From positions 1 through 37,070 of the forward strand of contig JAHBMJ010001015.1 of NCBI GenBank assembly GCA_018398765.1: a DNA stretch of 37,070 nt, given 5' to 3'. This DNA is from Chromera velia (Eukaryota; Sar; Chromeraceae). The translations under genes and the position numbers were made by a program. The notes under the pieces are model-generated. The model was given only the letters and a program-made list of their open reading frames with translations, did no database searches and was not told the origin of the DNA. Below are positions 1 through 11,362 of this stretch, piece after piece. Every line of letters starts with the position of its first letter. The stretch's first letter is position 1.

Positions 1-270
1 TGTGTGTGTGTGTGTGTGTGTGTGTGTGTCTTCGTCTATCCAAAAGGCTCTTTCTTTATGGCTCAACCACGATCACTCTCACAAACGCATGCTTTTGCGT
101 GTATTATCATTCCTTTTCGGCCGTGTGTATGGATCTGGGTGAGAGTGGATATAAACACATATGTTCTCACCGCAAGAATAGCTGCGTGCGTACGTTGTGC
201 ACATGCCGGTAGCAGAAGCTTGTCCACGTCTCCCTTTGCTCACATGTACGCATTCATGTGTCGCATGCAG
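1..270 (+). other. Intron end upstream of the RIOX exon, with (TG)n
   Basis: The window begins inside an intron. It starts with a (TG)n run (1-29) and ends in TGCAG at 266-270. The open frame running from position 4 is accidental read-through of the repeat and intron. Confidence 0.7.
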
Positions 271-1692
271 GTGTGCCAGACGCAGGGTGAGAAGGAGTGG
301 AAGCTGTGGGAGCCATTCAACGGCCACCTTCTGCCCTACAAGCCCTCCCCCGACTTTCCCGCCGATGCCATAGGGGAGCCACAGACGATCGTTACTCTGA
401 AGCCCGGAGACGTGCTCTATCTCCCTAGGGGCACCATCCACTGTGCCGCCACGAAGGGTACCGAGCCCTCCACCCACTTGACCATTTCAACCTATCAGCA
501 TTGGACAGTAGCGGACATGGCCCTCTGCGGTCTCCGCTCTGTCTTTGAGCTTGACAGGGGTGAGATCGCATCAGAGCTCTTGCCGCTCCGCAAAAGCCTT
601 CCCCCCGGTATTCTCTTTGAAGGCGGTCAAACGGCAGCATTTACAGGCCGTTCTCAGCCCTCTGAGGCCGCCAGCACGTTAGCGAACGGACTGCGTCAAC
701 TTGCGGATGTGTTGGACACTCGGGGTGCAACCGTTGTGTCCATGAGTTTGGACATGATGGCAGAGGACTTTATGGTCTCCCGTCTCCCCCCCCATCCCTC
801 TATGCTGCCCCCCCAGGGAAACCTCCCCGGTCTGTCCGACTTTGTGTGTGGACGTGGGAAGGGCCTGGCACGGTTGATGCCGATCCCACAGGGCCCCGGG
901 GCTGCGGCTACTCGCAGGGGGGAGGCGCTATTGAGAGTTGTCTCGTGCATGGACAACAGAAGGGAGACGCACATGATGCGGAATGTGGAGGAAGAGTCTG
1001 ACTTAGAAGGGGACGACGAAGAGGATGCAGAGGGGGAAGAGGAAGAGGAAGATGAAGATGAGGAGGAAGAGGAAGGGGAAGGGGAAGGAAAAGGGGAAGC
1101 AGGGATGGGGGAGGGCAGCAGTGAGGAAGAAGAAGACGAGGAAGAAGATGATGATGAGGAAATGCATGGGAGTGAGAGTCCACAAAAAGAAGCGGATGGG
1201 GAAAGGGAAGGGAAGGAAGATGACGAAGAGGAAGAAGACGAAGACGAGGAGGAGGAGGAAGAGGACGAGGATGAGGATTCTCTTTCCGAGGCCTCTGATT
1301 ACGAGGACTCCTTTCCAGAAGAAGAAATGGAAGGCTTCCTGATTCCCTTTTCTGTTGCCCCTGCCGCTGCACGTCTTCTCTCGACTGATTGGTCGAAGGG
1401 TGAGGCTGTGCGGGTCCGTGATCTTCCTTGGTTGTCTTCAGAAGAACAGCTATGGCTCTGCCAGAACCTGTGGACTCTCGGGCTCATCTCCACAGTTGAC
1501 GCGCCTCTGGTTGCTGGCAACAGTCTGGGAAAGGAGAAGAAAAACAAGAAGAAGAAAAAAGGATCTGTGATAGAAGGAGTCGAGAGCGGGAAGAATCAGG
1601 GAAGGGTCGTGAAGGAGGTGTTGAAAGAGAAAAAGAAGCAGGGCGCCCCGATGCAGCTTGCGAAGGCACCAAAGAAGAAGAGAAAAAAGTGA
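271..1692 (+). CDS. JmjC ribosomal oxygenase, C-terminal exon (RIOX1/RIOX2, NO66/MINA53-like), 5' partial
   Basis: Last exon of a 2-oxoglutarate/Fe(II) oxygenase of the cupin-like JmjC family that hydroxylates ribosomal proteins (family knowledge). The exon opens after a TGCAG acceptor at 266-270, phase 0. Its first ~95 residues match the end of the JmjC fold: QTQGEKEWKLW, then DAIGEPQTIVTLKPGDVLYLPRG, with the His of GTIH as the third iron ligand and THLTISTYQHWTVADM after it. The HxD iron ligands must lie in an upstream exon outside the window. Residues ~239-345 of this exon are an almost pure Glu/Asp tract. After it comes a region resembling the family's C-terminal winged helix (LPWLSSEEQLWLCQNLWTLGLIS), then a Lys-rich tail ending KKKRKK, probably a nuclear or nucleolar signal. 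The exon encodes 473 residues and stops at TGA 1690-1692. I cannot tell RIOX1 from RIOX2. Confidence 0.85.
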   Translation: MCQTQGEKEWKLWEPFNGHLLPYKPSPDFPADAIGEPQTIVTLKPGDVLYLPRGTIHCAATKGTEPSTHLTISTYQHWTVADMALCGLRSVFELDRGEIASELLPLRKSLPPGILFEGGQTAAFTGRSQPSEAASTLANGLRQLADVLDTRGATVVSMSLDMMAEDFMVSRLPPHPSMLPPQGNLPGLSDFVCGRGKGLARLMPIPQGPGAAATRRGEALLRVVSCMDNRRETHMMRNVEEESDLEGDDEEDAEGEEEEEDEDEEEEEGEGEGKGEAGMGEGSSEEEEDEEEDDDEEMHGSESPQKEADGEREGKEDDEEEEDEDEEEEEEDEDEDSLSEASDYEDSFPEEEMEGFLIPFSVAPAAARLLSTDWSKGEAVRVRDLPWLSSEEQLWLCQNLWTLGLISTVDAPLVAGNSLGKEKKNKKKKKGSVIEGVESGKNQGRVVKEVLKEKKKQGAPMQLAKAPKKKRKK

Positions 1693-2442
1693 GTGCGAAA
1701 GATGGGATCTCGAAAGGAGATTGCTCGATGTACTGGTCATCTCTCTCTTTTTCACTGGACATCACGGTGCTAGTGCATGCGCTGTTTTTTAAAGCGCTAT
1801 TCAAAGCGGTTTTTCGTCTGTTCGAGTTTCTGTTTCTGTGACGTTTTCATTCGTCCAATATCTTTCATGTATCTGCTGTCTCACAGTGACTCTCACCTAT
1901 AGAATGATGTTATAATTGTTATTAGAGTCTAGCCGCTAGCGACGCCTAGCGTCTTATAGCGCGTCTTAAATACTGGTTAAATACCGACATGACTGTAGGG
2001 AGGAGTCACGTGAACCCTTGATTTATCCTTTTATCCTACTAGCTAGCTATATATTGGGGTGTTTGATTATAGGATTACTACCTGGATTATGATGCGAATG
2101 ATAGAATGGGTCCAAATTATCTATCAGTAAATGTCATTCCCCCAGCTTTAATATAAATCGTTAAGATTCGTCTGATTCGTTATACACAGTCGGCCCTGGC
2201 CCGGGGCCGGGCGAATAAGGCCAGGCCGGGCGAATAAGCTTAGGCCTAGGCCTTGCACTATAAAATTCTAAAAACAAAACAAAAAAATGAAGGTCTTAAT
2301 TTTTTTTTTAGAATTTTACAAAACTAAAGCTGTTAGTAAAACACTTCAATCTATAGGTGATCGAAGGTGATAAGAAATCTCCATTGCCGGCAGACCACTG
2401 AGACTGGCAATTACCGGTAGCGAAGGGTTGTTTTCAATCAGT
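1693..2442. other. Intergenic, repeat-derived, downstream of RIOX
   Basis: No gene is visible. It holds the 3' flank of the oxygenase gene and an imperfect short duplication of a GC-rich motif ending in CGAATAAG (about 2205-2240). A hairpin element and the left flank of the LTR retrotransposon follow. Confidence 0.6.
2241..2325. repeat. Palindromic hairpin element, left copy
   Basis: TAAAATTCTAAAAA at 2261-2274 is complementary to the T-rich arm 2301-2318, which ends AGAATTTTA, giving an A/T hairpin. A shared outer motif, CTTGCACTA, stands on its left side (2252-2260). A related hairpin at 6350-6440 carries the same motif in inverted orientation on its right side. Confidence 0.6.
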
Positions 2443-2937
2443 TGTGGAGTCCTACCCTGTGCCAGTGGTGCCGCCCTCTGGACCCTCGCATGCGCTGTAT
2501 CTGAATGAGCCCGCATGCCGACGCCATGCTCCGCCGCCGCGTGTATACGCAATCGACTTGCATACATGTACGTGTCGCGCGCGTCGATTAAAGTTGTCGA
2601 AGTCGAGTCTGCATGACCTTTGTATTTAAGTAACACGTCACTTGAGCAACGGATAACATCGTCTGAGTCTGATGTCTGTTCGTCATAGATCAAGAGAGCC
2701 CTAGAGTCTGAGAGAGAGGAAATTCAATGAGCAGAAACCGTGTATGATAGAATGAATCCAGCCGATTGGAATACCAGATCGCGCTAGAACTTAAACTGAT
2801 GTTGGGATAAACCTTCTATAAACTGTTGCCTAACTGAATATTGCTCACGTTCCTTCTCTAAATCTTCCTAAGGTTCTTATCCTCACTTTTTCTTCTGTCT
2901 GGACGCCATAAAGTGGCCGGACAGGAAGGCCAAAGCA
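2443..2937 (+). repeat. 5' LTR
   Basis: 495-bp repeat aligned along its whole length with 5835-6288. It contains about 40 bp (around 2700-2740) missing from the other copy. TG/CA termini and CAGT to its left mark the boundary. Confidence 0.8.
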
Positions 2938-2940
2938 TTA

Positions 2941-2955
2941 TGGTGAACGCTCAGC
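2941..2955 (+). promoter_or_regulatory. Candidate tRNA primer-binding site
   Basis: TGGTGAACGCTCAGC lies three bases after the left LTR. It begins with TGG, the complement of a tRNA CCA end. The matching tRNA was not identified. Confidence 0.4.
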
Positions 2956-3929
2956 TCGATGAGTATCGACTTTCATATACCTTCTGTGATGGAGATCAGA
3001 TCTGTCCTTTTATGCAACAGTTGAGAGCCGATTGCAACGATACGGGCACGGTCAGACAAAGACCGTGAGTGGGGGAATTCAGCGTCCCTTTGCGTCCTAA
3101 GTTGCCTGGAGCCCTCTTTCAGATATCCCCTTTGAGTCCGATCCTGGACTTTGCCTTTGTCCTTGGGTGGAGAGCCCAAAGATCGTTGGAGGTCGCCAAA
3201 GCCAGTGATGGAAACGTTGCCTGGTGTTGCTTGGGCTTTCGATCGAGGAGCTTAAGCTCACCAAGACTGCTGCTTATAAGCATAGTGCAATCCAAACGGC
3301 CAGTCGAGTACTTTTCTAATGTCTCTTGATTCTGTAACTGTCTCAGTCTTCCGGACGAGTGTCGGCTGATCACCTTCACTTGTCTTTGCTGTTAGTTGTT
3401 TGCTTGTCTGCGCAAGGCTGACCACCTTCGTGGCCTGCAAACACCTCCAGCGTGTCTGGGTCTGTCTGGACTGGTCCTCTGACAGCGTCCAAACATAAGA
3501 AGACGCCCTTCGCCTCTCCCATGTGTTTGCAAGGTACGTCACTTTCTTCCGAGAGAGAGCTTGTCGCTTTTGGCTGTCTGTCTGTCATATGGATCGTTCG
3601 ATGAGTGGCCGTTCGATCAGATACGCGAGACTCTGCTTGCATGTTAAACAGATAGAAGGGACGGATGGTGGCGTACCACACGGACCAACGTGGTGACGGC
3701 CGGTGTGCCAACCGGGGAAGGCTTTCTGCTCTAGGACCCCGACGTGGCGAGCCTAGAGTAGGAAAGAGGGGGAAGTAAGGAAGGGGTATAAAATGACATT
3801 AAGCCTGCCTTTGATGGCAAGAGAGGCAGAAGGGTCACGGCAGACCTACTGAGAAACAGAGTAGGGCACACGGCAGCTCCTGCCTCGTCTCTCGCCGGTG
3901 CTGGCAAAATTTTCAACAGGGATCGGGAA

Positions 3930-4030
3930 GAGCAAAGCGGGTTATGGGGGAAGAGGGAGAAGGGGGGACAATGGGAAAGGGGGGAGAGGGAGGGAAAGGG
4001 GGGGAAAGAGGGGGAGAGGGGGCCCGGGTT
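3930..4030 (+). repeat. G-rich polypurine tract inside the LTR element
   Basis: About 100 bp of nearly uninterrupted G/A with many G runs, ending in a GGGCCCGGG motif. This composition is capable of triplex or G-quadruplex structure. The ORFs over it are compositional artefacts. Confidence 0.6.
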
Positions 4031-5823
4031 GCTTCAGGCTTGGGGGGGCGAATCGAATCGAGGCTGGCCGAGAGTATGCGAAGTAGTAGCAAGTAAAGCG
4101 ACCGCGACTCAGTGTGACTGGAGCGTCTTTTATCCGGAGTTGAGAGTTCATGTGTCGAAAGGAGCAGCAAGGGGATGAAACAGGACAGAAAGAAGAGACA
4201 AGATAGAAAGAAACCAGCGGGGCAGTCTGCAATATGTCCGGTCCCTTCCCTCCCTCCCTTTATGTAGCCACTAACACGCGCAAAATGTGTTTGTGCTTGA
4301 CGAGACGGCCGAACCCTTCTGTCAATGAAAACTCGAAGTCGATTACATACCCCTACGTCAGCTACATTGAGACGCAGGCAGAAGACTGCCTGATTGCCGC
4401 CGCCATACGTTTATGCCTGCGTGTGCCCGCGACTGCCTGGGACCGCCCTTGCACCCCTGCACTGAACTTGGGAGAAGGATTGAGCTCATTGCAAAGCTGA
4501 GCATCAAAGAGGCGGACTGCGAGAACAACAAGTCGAGCGCCGTATGTGCCGCACATTCGGAACTTCTGGGACTCCCTTTGGAAGAGTGACCTTCCTTCTT
4601 TCTCGGCTTCTCTTAGCTTTGCTTTGCGCGTGGCTTCGGAGTCAGACCCCTCGTATGGCTGAGAGCACGAGCGCATGAGGGGGTGTCTTCATTCGCTGTC
4701 TCCTTCTCGTTTCCTTCTGCTGCTTTGAAACGTTTCGGGTTATCCCTGGCTTCCTCCTTTGAGAAACAGAGACTGAAAAAGGCGGAGAGAAAATGAGTAG
4801 AAGAGGAGCAAAGAGAGAAGAAATCTTGAAAGAGATGTCTTTTGAACGAGAAAGAAAAAAAGAGAAAAAATGAGGGGACAACCCGTACATGTCTTGGTGT
4901 TCGTTCTGCATCTTCTCCCTGCAGGGGGATGTCGGTGCTTTGGAAGCCCTTTGGGGTCTCTGGGTATCGCCTTTCGCCCTCGCAGTACGGGAGTTGATGG
5001 GAGCCTTGGTGGAGCCAGCCGTCTCTGCGCAAGCATCTGCGTGGAGCCAGACGGTATGCCAGCAGGCGTCTCCCTCCGATAGGTCTGACCGGGTTCCGTT
5101 CATTCGTTGATGTCTGTTCTTGTGTGTTTGGTCGTCGATCTATGGTGTTGTTGACAACAGGCAAAGACGCGCATGCAGTCTTTGGGAAAGAAGTGAGATA
5201 GAAGAGAGAGGAGGAAGAGATGTGAATATATGACATTGTGTGTGAACATATGTGTGCGTGAGGCTTTTTGCTACCATGGTCTGGTTTCTCCATCTCTTTA
5301 CGTTTTGTTCATCCCTTAGTCTGCCCGTCTACTTGCATTCAGAAAAGAGAACTGGGAGGAGATCTGTTATAGGTGTACTATTCTGTCTGTTGCCCGCTTC
5401 CTTCCAGCAGGCCGGTCTGAGAAAGTGAGAAAGAGAGAAAGAAAACAAGCTGTTCATTGTGAGTCTGTTTGTGTTTGCGCATGTTAATCCAAGTGACTTC
5501 CGTCAATGGGAGGAAACTTTTCTGCTTGTCAGTTTCCGTGTCTAGATTTGAGAGTCGGTTGACTGTGGATGACTGTCTCAATAACGGTGCCAAAGGGATT
5601 TCTGTGTCTGTGCTTTCTCACAATGCCTCTGTCATGGTGTGAGGATGCTTGAGGTTTCATTCCTTCAACTATATGCTTTGAAGTGCCAGTGTTCTATCAA
5701 TTGCATGGGTTTGCGTTACGTCTGATTGGTCATGCTCTTTCACTCGCCTTTTTTTTTTCCCTTTCTGCGCATGCTCGAATGTGTCTGACTGATCGCGGGG
5801 ACGCGATTTTCCTATCCGTAGCC

Positions 5824-5832
5824 GGGGGGGGA
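5824..5832 (+). promoter_or_regulatory. Polypurine tract
   Basis: An all-purine run of eight G followed by A, two bases before the right LTR. This is where plus-strand priming would start in an LTR element. Confidence 0.6.
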
Positions 5833-5834
5833 TC

Positions 5835-6288
5835 TGTGGAGTCCTACCCTATGGCGCCGCCCTCTGGACCCTCGCATGCACTGTACCTGAATGAGCCCGC
5901 ATGCCGATGCCATACTCCGCCCCCGCATGTATACGTAATTGACTTGCATGTATGTACGTGTTGCGCGCATCGATCAAAGTTGTCCAAGTCGAGTCTGCAT
6001 GACCTTCGTATTCAAGTAACACGTCACTTGAGCAACGGATAACATCGTCTGAGTCTGATGTCTGTTCGTCACAGATCAAGAGAGCTCGCTGTGTATGATA
6101 GAATAAATTCAGCCGATTAGAATATCAGATCGCGCTAGAACTTAAACTGATGTAGGGACAAACCTTCTATAAACTGTTGCCTAACTGAATATTGCTCACG
6201 TTCCTTCTCTAAATCTTTCTAAGGTTCTTATCCTCGCTTTATCTTCTGTCTGGACACCATAAGATGGCCGGACAGGAGGGACAAAGCA
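5835..6288 (+). repeat. 3' LTR
   Basis: 454-bp partner of 2443-2937, with the same termini. It differs by many substitutions, mostly transitions, several at CpG sites, plus the ~40-bp deletion. The divergence suggests an old insertion. Confidence 0.8.
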
Positions 6289-6349
6289 CAGTAAAGATCA
6301 CAACCCTGCAATAATGATGAATTTAATGATCAATTTTCTATTGATTTTG

Positions 6350-6440
6350 TTCCAAAATTCTAAAATTCAAAAAAAAAAATGAGGTCCTTAATTTTTTCTT
6401 TTTTTGAATTTTTTAGTGCAAGCCCTTGGCTTAGGCTGCT
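6350..6440. repeat. Palindromic hairpin element, right copy
   Basis: AAAATTCAAAAA at 6362-6373 can pair with the T-rich arm 6391-6412 ending GAATTTT. The outer motif TAGTGCAAG follows on the right (6414-6422), the inverse of the motif on the left copy. The loop word ATGA.GGTC.TTAATT is shared with the left copy. Confidence 0.6.
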
Positions 6441-6574
6441 TAGCAACTTTCATACGTATAGTTAAATAAATGTTAGTACAGTTTTAAATAAATCTACTTT
6501 TATAAAATTTATATGTTTCTATTAATATGTATAAATACTTTTATATATAGTTACATTCACTAAACGAAACTGCC

Positions 6575-6928
6575 TTGCCAATGTACTGTGCGTCACTGCT
6601 AAACGCTAAAAGCTTAGAAATGGGCCAATCGATCATGCTGCCAATGACGATGTCACATGATGATGTTCATCATTTACAGTATAAACTTGTTGAACGGTTT
6701 AATATTACTTATTTTTCAAATTATGGGAGGGTCTCCGAAAAGGGAAGCCTGGTGCTGGGGTGCCGTGTAAAGCAAATTTTGGCAAAGTATAGGCAAGGAC
6801 GAGGCTGGCGCTATGAAGTAGCTTGGCATAGGTGGTAGACTACATCTCATGAATCAGCATTATTTATGTGCAAGCATGCTGCTCCGGAAGTAGAAGAGTT
6901 TGAAAAGAAACATCCTGGTTTGAATTAA
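6575..6928 (+). pseudogene. Decayed chromodomain ORF, probably from a chromoviral integrase
   Basis: The frame from about 6575 reads RVKQILAKYRQGRGWRYEVAWHRW. It meets TAG at 6836-6838 and continues in the same frame with TTSHES and APEVEEFEKKHPGLN to TAA. This order fits a chromodomain: a V.KIL start, the aromatic core W.Y.V.W, then the closing acidic helix. The stop sits where the family has the Gly-Tyr turn before TWEP. The EFEKKHP ending is typical of chromodomains at the C-terminus of Ty3/gypsy chromovirus integrases (family knowledge). No reverse transcriptase or integrase core is seen nearby. It could instead be a free-standing chromodomain pseudogene. Confidence 0.5.
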
Positions 6929-7164
6929 GTATAAATCAAAGTCATAAAGTGAACTGCTGGTATAAAGAACCGAACTGCCTCAATCGTGCGTTGCCGCCGA
7001 ACGCTAGACGCCTATTTATAGGCCGATGGCGATGGCGTATGATGATGATGATGATGAAAGTTATCATACTTAGTCACTGGCGCTGACACGTAGTAACACA
7101 TTTTACTATGTATGCATGATTATGATTTTCGATCATCTTGGTATACTGTGCATAATCAAATTCA

Positions 7165-7407
7165 CTAGTCAAACCCAACCAGTGCCATAAGGTCGGGAAC
7201 TCTCTTGGGGTAGTCCCTGTGGTGTCTGATCACCCCTGACACCTCAACGTTCTCAACGCCCTGGAGGTCTACTGCCTTCAAACCAGCCACCTGCAACAAG
7301 TGACATGCAAGAACGTAGAGACACTCTTACAAAGAAACGTCCGCACCCTCTCTCTTTCTTTGTTTCTTTCTTTCTTCCTTTTGAACATGCGCTCAAATAC
7401 AAATCTC

Positions 7408-7446
<39 letters not shown>

Positions 7447-8020
7447 AGAGAGAGACCAACGAACACACCTGCAGTCCAAACTCCATGTATCTGTAGAGGA
7501 ACCCGAGCACCCAGTCACTCGACGAGTACACGTTCACCAGACGCCCGCTCACGGCGCACCGAGCGCGTCGCCACTCCGCAGAGCTGTTGGTCTCCGGGAG
7601 CCCCATCAAGCAGGCGTGCTGCACAGTGTTCACGCAACCCTGCATGCAGGCACGTGGATCAGTTGGAAATGGAAGAATTCACACTCATTTACGTTCTGAT
7701 CACATTCAACGTTGGTGACATCGCGATTACAATGAGTCTGTTGTCGCGATTCGTTGTGATTTAGACACAGGGTCTGACACATGCTCGTTGGCGATCCGTC
7801 CAATTGACTTACCAATCTGCACGCAGCCATCTGACCTGTCTGCTGAGTTCCTGAAGACAGTAGAAGATGACTGCAGCACCAAAAGAGTACCCGTACAGAG
7901 AGACAGGCCGCTGGCCCACTACCTGCACAGACATGTCAGAGCAACCCCCGGTCGATGAAAGGATTGTAAGGTTCTTTCACCCATGGAAGAGAGGAAGCAA
8001 AGACTCCGACATCTGAGTGC

Positions 8021-8053
<33 letters not shown>

Positions 8054-10341
8054 GCAATCTGGACCATCAGATCTTTCTCTTTCTTTTCTTGACAAGAGAG
8101 CACAACACTGACGCACGCACCTGCCGATTAGAGACGGCATCTGCCAGAAGCACCCCTGCCTGCTGCGCCCTGTTCCGAGCGACCATCCATGCATTGTCTA
8201 GAGAGGCAGTTGATCGTAGGAGCGCCACTGGCCAAGCCAGACTCATCGAGACCGCACCCACAGAGAGCGCCAGCCAGAGTTTGCCTGCTTGGGTTGCAAC
8301 TTCCTGCATACACACGGAGGAGCATGGGTGTATGCACTTGTAGAAGGGACGACCTTTGCGGAGCAAATAAGAGAAATGGAACGTGAGCATGCACCTTGAC
8401 CAACAAACAAAAGACAAAAGTAGACACCGCCGGGATTGAAAGCGGGACGAAGACTGACGGTGTGAGAAGCATTCATATTTACAGAAAGAAAGTCAATTAC
8501 GGACAGAACCCAGACCCCGAGAGACGAAAAAGAACTGCACATTCATTCATTCATTCATCCATTCATTCATTCATTCATTCATCCATTCATTCATTCATTC
8601 ATTCATTCATTCATTCATCCATTCATTCCTCTGCTGATCGACCGACCTCTGTAATCAGATCTTGCATGATGTCGTCGATCTTCAACAGAGGCTCTGTGTC
8701 CCACCTGCATTTATTTATGCAAACAGAGAAAGAGAGAGAGACAGGGAGAGAAGGAGAGAAGTTTCATTCATCGACATTCGGTTGGAAGTTAAGGCCGACA
8801 AGAGCGGCTTTGAACACTCCCGCATGTGCCCGTCTGTCTCTCTCTCTCTTTCCGCCAACAACCCGAAGCTACACGTCAGTCTCCCTCTTTGTCTCCACGA
8901 CGTCTCCGAGCATTATTCCTCGGATTATGGGAACCTGCAACCGAAACAGAGAATCCGAACTATTCGCTGGGATTGCTTAATTGCACGCGTCTGCCACTCA
9001 CAGTAAGAAAGTCCAGATACTGCCGAATGAGGTAGCTTGACGGACCGTAGAACGTAGACGTCGGTTTGCGCACTTTTCGTCAGTTTTTTCTGAATAAGAA
9101 AATGCAGTGAGTGAGGTAGCACACAGGGAGGAATGCAGAAAGAAAGTCGGCGAAGCAGAAGACAGATCGAAATCTACCCATACATGAGGAATTTTTCCCG
9201 GAGAAAATCGCATGGTTTTTCTGTCTCCTGAATAAAGTGCTGTGACGGAGACCGCTGAAAAAGATTGATTGAGTTCCTGGAAACGTGCTTTCTTGTCTGC
9301 TTTTCATATAGACGGAGAGATGATCAACGTTTACGGACCCCAATGAAGAAAGGCCCGAAAGGGAAATCGAGTGAGGACACTCCATGCTGCGAGAGTCTCA
9401 GGGGTTGTTTTCCGACGTGGTGGATTTGATTCTTCTGGCCCAATCACGATCCATAAATTCCCCGTTTTTGCTTCAGGAATATTGGCTTGCTGACAGTTTT
9501 CTTCAACCCCTTTCTTGTCTTACGCACCCACTCATGGGCTCGATCCTCTCTATGTTTTGCTTTCTTGACCAGGTTACATGCAGACATAGAAGACGAGTTT
9601 TCATGCAATTTTTGCATGTATGTGAACTGACCCAGGGCCTCTTGACGTCTCGTTTGCTCCTCAAAATCCCAGATATGCCAATGGACACGCTCAAGGCTCC
9701 CATCCTTCCTCCTATGTTCTTGAAAGAAAATTCTTCGATCTTCGCCATGCGGTGGGACATTTTTAAGCCTGCATGTGTGATCAAGAAAGATTGAAAGAAG
9801 AAGCCAACAGCATGTCGCTTGAACACGTTTCTTCACAGCCATGTAAAACATGGAGACAGTAGAAAGGGCGAAAACATACACACTCGGAGACAAAACGCAT
9901 GCACAGAGGAGCATTTGCAGAGAGACACTTTCCAAAATAGACACAAGCACAAACGCACATGCGCCTGGACGTGCACGGATGACGAAGCAGCAGAAAAAAG
10001 CAACAGGAGGACGGCCTCACAAAGAAGCAAAAGTTTCCCCCCCACCTGCAAGGGAAGCCCCTCCAGCTCCAAAAAGAGAGGTGATCAGAGCAGTGCCGCC
10101 AGAGGACATCAGAAATGCCCCAGCTGCACGCATGTACATACACACACACACATACAGAGGAGGTGTGAAGAGAGTGTGCAGAAGGCGTGCGGAGGATTGG
10201 CACTCGTTGCGACGGTTGCTTGTTTGTGTCCCTGTCGACCTCTGTAAGACATTCCAAAATTCAAAAAAGAGAAGGGCTCTTTTCCAATGATCGTTATCAT
10301 CACTTGCCCTGCCTCAGAGTGTCTTCGTTTAATTGTTTGTT

Positions 10342-10378
<37 letters not shown>

Positions 10379-11286
10379 ATGTATGTATGTATGTATGTAT
10401 GTGTGTGTGTATGTATCTATGTATGTATGTGTGTGTGTGTGTGTGTGTGTCTGTGTGTCTGTGTGTAGGCAAATGAAGAAACAGACCTGCACCCATGGAG
10501 CCCAGGTGAAGAGCCCCCCAGCCGGCAGAGACGGCAGCCAGTACAGCCGGTGTGGCGAGACCGCCAGTGAGGGCCACCAGAGCGCCCCCCCCCACTGCTG
10601 CGGAGAAGACCGTCAGATATCGTGTCCACTTGTACGAGGCACTCTCCCCAGCGTCTCCCTTCAAGAGACCGACAAGAAGGGCGGCACCTGCAGGTAAAAA
10701 AAGAGTCCGAAGTTTTTATGAAATCAAATCGCATTTGTTATAAGGTGCAAGAAAAGTAGCTATAAGAGAGCCTGAAACTTGATCCCTCGACATGGGGTTG
10801 TTGCACCCGGCAAGTATCGACACTGGATGCAAACACATCAGTCTTTCTTCACACAGCAAAAAAAATGAAAGACACAAAGAGACGTGTGGACAAGAAAAGC
10901 AGGCAATTTCTCTTATCGCTTTCGAACCCGTACTCATTCGTTTTCTTTATTGTCTCGTTCAACCCACCGAGCTCGCACTCGAGCCTCTTCAACAGAATTC
11001 GGTTCATCTCGAAACGCTCTGCGGTCCTGCAAAACACGTAACGCATTCCAGACAGGAATTATACAGCGATAGAGAGTAGGAGTTTCCTGAGCAGATCACC
11101 GGATCGATCTGTTGGAGTCTTCTGGAGTATCTTCAACAAAGCTGCAAGTGCGTCGGAACATGAACATGGGCTGACAGGACTGAGGGCTCCCCCAGACCCC
11201 CTTCTGCTTGTGTGTACCGTTCGCTGTCAGCTTTGTCTGTCTACATGTCTTCACGATTATACCCATAATCGTCCATTCCGACCGCA

Positions 11287-11362
<76 letters not shown>

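Larger units (their letters stand above)
2443..6288 (+). mobile_element. LTR retrotransposon, complete but apparently non-autonomous
   Basis: Two direct repeats begin exactly at TGTGGAGTCC (2443 and 5835) and end exactly at AAAGCA (2937 and 6288), so both have TG...CA termini as LTRs do. The 4-bp word CAGT stands immediately outside both ends (2439-2442 and 6289-6292), a target-site duplication. A candidate primer-binding site beginning TGG starts at 2941, 3 nt inside the left LTR. A purine run of Gs ending in A (5824-5832) lies 2 nt before the right LTR, fitting a polypurine tract and a + orientation. The 2.9-kb interior shows no gag, protease, reverse transcriptase, RNase H or integrase. 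It is therefore either a LARD-type passive element or heavily decayed. Its short ORFs match nothing I know. Confidence 0.8.

Noticed and set aside
2926-3065. Frame reading AGQEGQSIMVNAQLDEYR as a retroelement gag start
   Set aside because: The AGQEGQS part lies inside the LTR and is present in both copies, so it cannot be the start of an internal gag. The rest is too short to judge.
4889-5110. Possible small exon (GDVGALEALWGLWVSPFALAVRE) with a CTGCAG acceptor and GTATGC donor
   Set aside because: Good local splice signals, but no neighbouring exon that joins in phase and no family match. It lies within the retrotransposon interior.
4613-5293. 226-codon minus-strand open frame inside the LTR element
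   Set aside because: Composition-driven; no domain, no coding-like pattern, and it overlaps other equally long frames. Not linked to gag or pol.
8541-8628. CRISPR-like short regular repeats
   Set aside because: Plain ATTC microsatellite without spacers, in a eukaryotic intron.
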